Below are positions 41,750 to 45,364 of a stretch of DNA of 45,364 nucleotides, piece after piece. Source of the DNA: DAOMOD01 sp964526035. Its GTDB lineage: Bacteria > Pseudomonadota > Gammaproteobacteria > Xanthomonadales > BPKI01. Position numbers and translations under genes: made by a program. The notes beneath the pieces are model-generated. The model was not told where the DNA came from. It did no database searches and was given only the letters and a program-made list of their open reading frames with translations. Where the stretch lies: the NCBI GenBank assembly GCA_964526035.1, contig CAZGKE010000007.1, forward strand, positions 1 to 45,364, given 5' to 3'. Positions within the stretch are counted from its first letter, which is position 1, and each line of letters opens with the position of its first letter.

Positions 41750-41770
41750 GTGGAGCGCACCCGTGCGCCA
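41750..41770 (+). repeat. REP-like element 2 (GTGGAG head)
   Basis: On the plus strand this starts GTGGAGCGCACC and ends GTGCGCCA, with palindrome GCGCAC/GTGCGC. The head GTGG fits the GT(A/G)G rule of REPs. It faces the neighbouring elements in opposite orientation. Confidence 0.55.
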
Positions 41771-41801
41771 CCGCGGAATGGCTACGAAGCGGAGGGCACG
41801 A

Positions 41802-41823
41802 TCGCGCACAGGTGCGCTCCTAC
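41802..41823 (-). repeat. REP-like element 3 (GTAGGAG head)
   Basis: On the minus strand this starts GTAGGAGCGCAC and ends GTGCGCGA, with stem GCGCAC/GTGCGC. With element 2 it forms an inverted pair whose arms could pair. These three elements fill most of the 260-bp ubi-gpx spacer. Confidence 0.6.
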
Positions 41824-41886
41824 AGGGGGTTGCCCAATACTTGTGCAGACGGCAGCCTTTGCTCAACTCCCATCTCCCGAACCGCC

Positions 41887-42372
41887 ATGACTACCCTTCA
41901 CGATTTCAGCGTCGAATCTCTTGACGGCAAGCCCCTGCGCTTTGAGCGCTTCCGCGGTGGGCCGGTGCTGCTGGTCAATGTGGCCAGTCGTTGCGGGCTG
42001 ACGCCGCAGTATGCGGGGCTCGAATCGCTGTGGCGCGCCCATCGTGATCGAGGTCTGACGGTGGTCGGCCTTCCCTGCAACCAGTTCGGTGCCCAGGAGC
42101 CGGGGACTTCGCTGGAGATCAGCAGCTTCTGCAGCGTCAACTACGACGTCAGCTTTCCGCTGACCGTCAAGATCGAGGTCAACGGCCCGGGGCGGCATCC
42201 GCTGTATCGCTGGCTGGCCGGCGACGAGTCACCCTATGCGGGCGACATCCGCTGGAACTTCGAAAAATTCCTCTGCGACGGCGAAGGCCGGCGCGTGATG
42301 CGCTTCGCACCTCAGGTGACACCGGATGCAGCAGAGCTGCAGGCGGCGGTGGCGCAGTTGCTGCGCGATTGA
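41887..42372 (+). CDS. Glutathione peroxidase family (GPx/BtuE-type)
   Basis: The 161-residue thioredoxin-fold peroxidase reduces hydroperoxides, usually with thioredoxin in Cys-type bacterial GPx. Catalytic Cys36 lies in NVASRCGLTPQY; Gln and Trp of the tetrad are in LPCNQFGAQEPG and IRWNFEKFLCDGEG. Cys is at the position of selenocysteine in animal enzymes. ATG 41887 follows a REP cluster, and a REP doublet follows the stop, so the gene looks like an isolated unit. In-frame sequence upstream of the ATG is REP-derived and not part of the protein. Confidence 0.92.
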   Translation: MTTLHDFSVESLDGKPLRFERFRGGPVLLVNVASRCGLTPQYAGLESLWRAHRDRGLTVVGLPCNQFGAQEPGTSLEISSFCSVNYDVSFPLTVKIEVNGPGRHPLYRWLAGDESPYAGDIRWNFEKFLCDGEGRRVMRFAPQVTPDAAELQAAVAQLLRD

Positions 42373-42417
42373 GCGCAGCGGCCACGCGCGTACGAAACGA
42401 CTGGGCGGGCAGCTGTC

Positions 42418-42491
42418 GTAGGAGCCCACTGGTGGGCGACCGCCCGTTTGCTTGAACGTCGCACCCGGCTCGCCCACCAGTGGGCTCCTAC
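42418..42491. repeat. Inverted REP doublet with perfect 22-bp arms
   Basis: The left arm 42418-42439 begins GTAGGAGCCCACTGG, and the right arm 42470-42491 is its exact reverse complement, with a 30-nt spacer. Each arm carries the internal palindrome GCCCAC/GTGGGC. The pair sits between convergent gpx and rlmM, where it could act as a bidirectional terminator. The GTAG head of the right arm provides the TAG stop of rlmM (42488-42490). Confidence 0.8.
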
Positions 42492-43516
42492 CAGGGCAGG
42501 GCGAGGACGGTGATTTCTTCGCGATCGTGGTAGAGCTGGCGAGCGCGCAGGTCGAGGCGCAGGCCGCTTTCATCGCGCAGCAGGTCGAGACACAGCCGCG
42601 TTTCCTGCCAGCGCTTCTTCATAGGCAGCTTGAGGTTGAACAGCGCGCGTCGCGCCAGGCCTTCGCGCAGCCACTCGGTCATCAGTGCAGCGACCCGACG
42701 TGGCTGTTCGACCATGTCGCAGACCAGCCAGTCGCAGGGCTGCTGCGGGCGGAAGCGGAAGCCGTCCTCGCGGCGGTGCTCGATCAGGCTGGAGGCGATG
42801 GCCGCGTCCGCCAAAGGACCGTTGTCGACGGCGATCACGTGCAAGCCCAACCGCGCCAGAACCCAGCTCCAGCCACCGGGCGCGGCGCCGAGATCGACCG
42901 CAGCCATGCCGGGCTTGAGCCATCGCGCGCGCTCGTCCTCATCCAGCAGCACGTGCAGCGCCTCGTCCAGCTTGAGCGCCGAGCGGCTCGGCGCTTGGCG
43001 CGCCAGCCGCATGCGCGGGATGCCCTGTGGCCACGGCGCGCTGCCTTCGTCACCGAGCGCGATCAGCACTCGGGAACCGTGGGGAAAGAACAGGTGCAGT
43101 CGCGGACCCTTGGGCCGAACAAGCCCGCGCTGGCGCAGCGCGGCCGCGGCAGCATGTCCGAATTTCCTGCAGAACGTGGCGAGCGCCTTGCCGGTGTCGG
43201 AGTCCGGGTGTTCGACCTGCACGTCGCAGTAAGCGTGACCGAGGCCATCAAGCGCAGCCAGGATCGGCGTGAGGCGATCCTCGCTCGGAAGCCCGTCCAG
43301 ATCGGCGAGCACCGCGAGACGCTGGCGCGCAAAGATCAGCTGGCGCCACGGCTGCTCAGCAGCCAGATCGCGAGGCGATTCGCAGAACCATTCGACGAAC
43401 GCGCTGCCATGCCCGGTGCGTGCGTAGCCCGGGTGGCGCTCACCCGCGCGTTCGGCGATTTCGGCCGCGCACTCGGCCTCGAAGCCGGGTCGGCAGTAGA
43501 GCAGCAGCGCATTCAA
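42488..43516 (-). CDS. rlmM: 23S rRNA 2'-O-ribose methyltransferase RlmM
   Basis: The 342-residue methyltransferase modifies C2498 of 23S rRNA. It has an N-terminal THUMP-like domain (MNALLLYCRPGFEAECAAEI) and a C-terminal Rossmann domain with GMAAVDLGAAPGGWSWVLA as SAM motif and the K-D-K-E type residues in LDEALHVLLDE, DWLVCDMVEQP and LFNLKLPMKKRW. It is slightly shorter than E. coli RlmM (366). It starts directly next to the stop of the HAD gene (43517), so they form one operon. Its last codon and stop overlap a REP arm. Confidence 0.93.
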   Translation of the reverse strand: MNALLLYCRPGFEAECAAEIAERAGERHPGYARTGHGSAFVEWFCESPRDLAAEQPWRQLIFARQRLAVLADLDGLPSEDRLTPILAALDGLGHAYCDVQVEHPDSDTGKALATFCRKFGHAAAAALRQRGLVRPKGPRLHLFFPHGSRVLIALGDEGSAPWPQGIPRMRLARQAPSRSALKLDEALHVLLDEDERARWLKPGMAAVDLGAAPGGWSWVLARLGLHVIAVDNGPLADAAIASSLIEHRREDGFRFRPQQPCDWLVCDMVEQPRRVAALMTEWLREGLARRALFNLKLPMKKRWQETRLCLDLLRDESGLRLDLRARQLYHDREEITVLALPW

Positions 43517-44215
43517 TCAGGGTACGCCGAGCAGCTCGCAGAGTTCCGTCATGGTTTCAACCGTGGCATGAGCTTCCGCTGCGCTGTCGGGTACCGCGCC
43601 GGCCTTCTGTCCGCGACGCACCCAGACCGTGTTCATCCCCAGCGCGCGTGCCGGGCCGATATCGTGAAAGCGGCTCTGCGCAGCGTGCAGGATGCGCTCA
43701 GGAGGCACGCCGGAGGCTTCGATGAGGCGCTTGAAGTTGGCCGGGTCGGGCTTGTAGCTGCCGATGTCCTCGGCGGTCAGCACCAGGTCGAAGGGGCGAC
43801 CGAGCGCATCCTGGGTGGGCTCGAAGAGATCACGGTCGACATTGGAAAGCACGGCAAGGCGGTAGCGGGTGCGCAGCCGCGCCAGACCTTCGACGCTGTC
43901 GGGAAAGGCCGGCCACTTTCCGAGGCTGAGGCTCAATCGGTGCTCATCACCGCGATCGAGGTTGAGGCCGAAGCGTTGCGCTATGCCGAGCGTGCAGATC
44001 GCCAGCACCTCGCGGTAGCTGCGATAGGGAGGCTGCTCGGCGCGCGCCTCGATCTCGGCGAAGGTGGCCAGCACCGCCGGCACCAGCAGGGTGCGCTGCG
44101 AGCGCATGAACAGCGATGCCAAGGCAGACGCAATACCGCGCTCCCAGTCGATCAGGGTGCCGTAGCAGTCGAAGCTGATGAGGTCGATGTCTTGGGCGAT
44201 GGCGGCGGTGGTCAT
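43517..44215 (-). CDS. HAD-superfamily hydrolase, haloacid-dehalogenase type II-like
   Basis: The 232-residue hydrolase has HAD motif I ISFDCYGTLIDWE (nucleophile Asp16), motif II LAVLSNVDRDLF (Ser), motif III Lys in GSYKPDPANF and motif IV HDIGPARALGMNTVWVRRG. The DCYGT form and spacing fit the type II 2-haloacid dehalogenase group, many of which act on other small substrates. ATG 44215 is preferred; an upstream in-frame ATG (44299) would translate the heptad-repeat region (KALKPQALDP). It is translationally adjacent to rlmM. Confidence 0.87.
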   Translation of the reverse strand: MTTAAIAQDIDLISFDCYGTLIDWERGIASALASLFMRSQRTLLVPAVLATFAEIEARAEQPPYRSYREVLAICTLGIAQRFGLNLDRGDEHRLSLSLGKWPAFPDSVEGLARLRTRYRLAVLSNVDRDLFEPTQDALGRPFDLVLTAEDIGSYKPDPANFKRLIEASGVPPERILHAAQSRFHDIGPARALGMNTVWVRRGQKAGAVPDSAAEAHATVETMTELCELLGVP

Positions 44216-44236
44216 GGCAGGGCAGGTTTCGGGATC

Positions 44237-44426
44237 CAGGGCCTGGGGCTTTAGGGCTTTTGGGGCCAACGGCCCAGGCTCCGGGCTTTGAGGTGGCACG
44301 ATTGAAAGTCAAACCTCGGTTCGTTGGGTCTCGATCAAGCGCTGCGTCGTTGATCCCAAGGGTAGCAGCCTCGCGAGCGTTTCCCCTAGGCCCTAGGCCC
44401 TAGGCCCCAAGCCCCAAGCCCTGTGC
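44237..44426. repeat. GC-rich heptanucleotide repeats in inverted arrangement
   Basis: Six tandem 7-mers occupy 44385-44426: CCTAGGC three times, CCCAAGC twice, then CCTGTGC. A related inverse array lies at 44237-44260 (CAGGGCCTGGGGCTT and on). 44237-44251 can pair with 44409-44423 at 14 of 15 positions. These are read as 5'-leader or spacer DNA of the HAD gene. They resemble the heptad arrays known between genes of Xanthomonas-group bacteria. Confidence 0.7.
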
Positions 44427-44435
44427 CCTCACATC

Positions 44436-44996
44436 TCAATACATCTTCCCGCCGCGCTCCGCATAGAGCTTGAGCACCGCGCACGCCTCCTTGCGCAGGA
44501 TGTCGCGGCGCACCGTGATGCCGCGGCGTTCCAGTTCGCCGATCCAGTCGGCGGGCAGGGGGCCTTCGTCGAATTCGGTCAGTGATTCGACGTCTTCGCC
44601 GCGCGCACCGATCAGCAGTTCGCTGATGCCCGACCAGAAGGTCGCGCCGTAGCACTGGCAGCACGGCTGCGAGGAGGTCGCCAGGGTGTAGCGGCCACCG
44701 TCGTCATCGAGGCGGAAACGTCCAAGCGCCTGCTGCGCGCTCATGTAGGCCATCATTTCGGCGTGTGCGGCCGAACAGTTTTCGGGCACCACGCGATTGA
44801 CGCCGAGACCGATCATGCGATGCTCGCCGTCGAACAGTGCGGCACCGAACGGACCACCGCCATCGTTCAGCACGTTGCGTCGCGACAGTTCGACCGCCAG
44901 CGCGATCTTGTCGGCGTCAGTCGGATAGAGCACGTCGATCGACGCGAATTCGGCGACCCAGTCGGGCAGGCTCAGCGAGACCGTCAGCCCGAGCAC
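44436..44996 (-). CDS. Nucleoside/guanine deaminase-like (CMP/dCMP deaminase fold)
   Basis: The 186-residue zinc deaminase has the zinc and proton-shuttle motif AHAEMMAY (His-Ala-Glu) and the second zinc motif QPCCQCYG (P-C-x-x-C) as in guanine deaminase/TadA-like proteins, preceded by NDGGGPFGAALFDG. It probably deaminates a free base or nucleoside. GTG 44996 gives a start just 2 bp from the stop of the upstream lipoprotein gene (44999), which suggests co-transcription. The open frame continues upstream in a Arg/Leu-rich non-conserved form, which is rejected. Confidence 0.83.
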   Translation of the reverse strand: MLGLTVSLSLPDWVAEFASIDVLYPTDADKIALAVELSRRNVLNDGGGPFGAALFDGEHRMIGLGVNRVVPENCSAAHAEMMAYMSAQQALGRFRLDDDGGRYTLATSSQPCCQCYGATFWSGISELLIGARGEDVESLTEFDEGPLPADWIGELERRGITVRRDILRKEACAVLKLYAERGGKMY

Positions 44997-44998
44997 GG

Positions 44999-45343
44999 TC
45001 AGTCGAGCCTGTCGTGATCGCCACCGGATGCGACACCCTCGCAGCGGCCTTCGATGCAGGTGCAGCCGCTCAGTTCGGGAAAGCCGCACACGCTGCTGAT
45101 TCCCTGCGCGGCGCATTCGGCGCTCACGCGCTCCGGGAAGGTGGGGCTGTCGCGGTTGACGCAGGCCGGGAAATAGCCGCAGCAGTTGCCAAGGTTTTCG
45201 ATGGTGCAGTCGGCATCGGTCTGGCAGCTGAAGTCGACGCCGCGCCAAAGGCCGTCGTTGCCGACGTCCGGCACGGCGCTGTCCTGCCGCGGGGCAGCGC
45301 AGGCGGTGAGCGGCAGTATCAACAACAGGGGCAGCAGGCGCAT
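44999..45343 (-). CDS. Small cysteine-rich lipoprotein
   Basis: The 114-residue protein has a type II signal peptide and lipobox (LPLTAC, lipidation at Cys15). The mature part holds about ten Cys in the order CQTDADCTIENLGNCCGYFP, ACVNRDS, AECAAQGISSVCG and CTCIEGRCEG. The pattern DADC-CCG-CVN-C-CxC is seen in secreted small proteins of unknown function and suggests several disulfides. Its partner downstream is the deaminase; no functional link is evident. No more gene is visible in 45344-45364. Confidence 0.75.
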   Translation of the reverse strand: MRLLPLLLILPLTACAAPRQDSAVPDVGNDGLWRGVDFSCQTDADCTIENLGNCCGYFPACVNRDSPTFPERVSAECAAQGISSVCGFPELSGCTCIEGRCEGVASGGDHDRLD

Positions 45344-45364
45344 GCCCTGAACTCTGCCGTGCAG

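Noticed and set aside
1..45364. tRNA or rRNA genes
   Set aside because: No cloverleaf with a GGTTCGAATCC-type arm and no rRNA-like conserved stretch was recognised by eye; a tRNA search program would settle this.

Overview
The window is about 45 kb of GC-rich bacterial chromosome. Gene content and layout point to a Gammaproteobacterium near the Xanthomonadales/Lysobacterales: a complete lptD-surA-pdxA set, tag-ksgA-apaG-apaH, two adjacent ubiquinone hydroxylases, an Oar-like TonB-dependent receptor, REP elements with GTAG heads, and GC-rich heptanucleotide repeats between genes. This placement is inferred from the sequence alone. Two runs of exactly 100 N (2960-3059 and 20280-20379) are scaffold joins of unknown true size, so genes on either side of them need not be neighbours. 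No rRNA, tRNA, CRISPR array, integrase or transposase gene was recognised.

Left part (1-20.3 kb): a TerB/DUF533 protein and an outer-membrane barrel protein on the minus strand; a divergent patatin-like phospholipase cut by the first gap; a FecR-like/DUF6600 secreted protein cut by the other side of that gap; an EF-G paralogue; a 1928-residue surface protein (beta-helix plus eleven choice-of-anchor-D-type repeats and a C-terminal anchor); an AbgT-family transporter; a secreted beta-propeller with an unusual Cys/His motif set; a frameshifted remnant of a small envelope protein; a TonB-like energiser without the TonB C-terminal domain; a secreted YtcJ-type amidohydrolase; and a lipoprotein peroxiredoxin. 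Most of these products are envelope or exported proteins.

Middle part (20.4-29.6 kb): a bifunctional OlsF-type acyltransferase for ornithine lipids, the Oar-like receptor with a strong terminator, then a co-directional run of a double cyclic-nucleotide-binding/rhodanese protein, ppnN, thyA and folA. The last three link nucleotide salvage, dTMP synthesis and folate recycling.

Right part (29.6-45.4 kb): apaH, apaG, ksgA and tag on the minus strand, divergent from lptD-surA-pdxA on the plus strand. In enterobacteria lptD-surA-pdxA-ksgA-apaG-apaH form one co-directional cluster, so here it is split and turned. Then come a minus-strand trio (membrane protein, PduO-type cobalamin adenosyltransferase, histone-deacetylase-like hydrolase), the ubiH-ubiI-type pair, a glutathione peroxidase between two REP clusters, rlmM with an upstream HAD hydrolase, a nucleoside deaminase and a cysteine-rich lipoprotein.

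No complete new system can be proven. The best leads are the gap-truncated CapV-like patatin, the recently amplified repeats of the giant surface protein, the Cys/His-rich propeller, the cyclic-nucleotide/rhodanese protein beside ppnN, and several structured intergenic elements.
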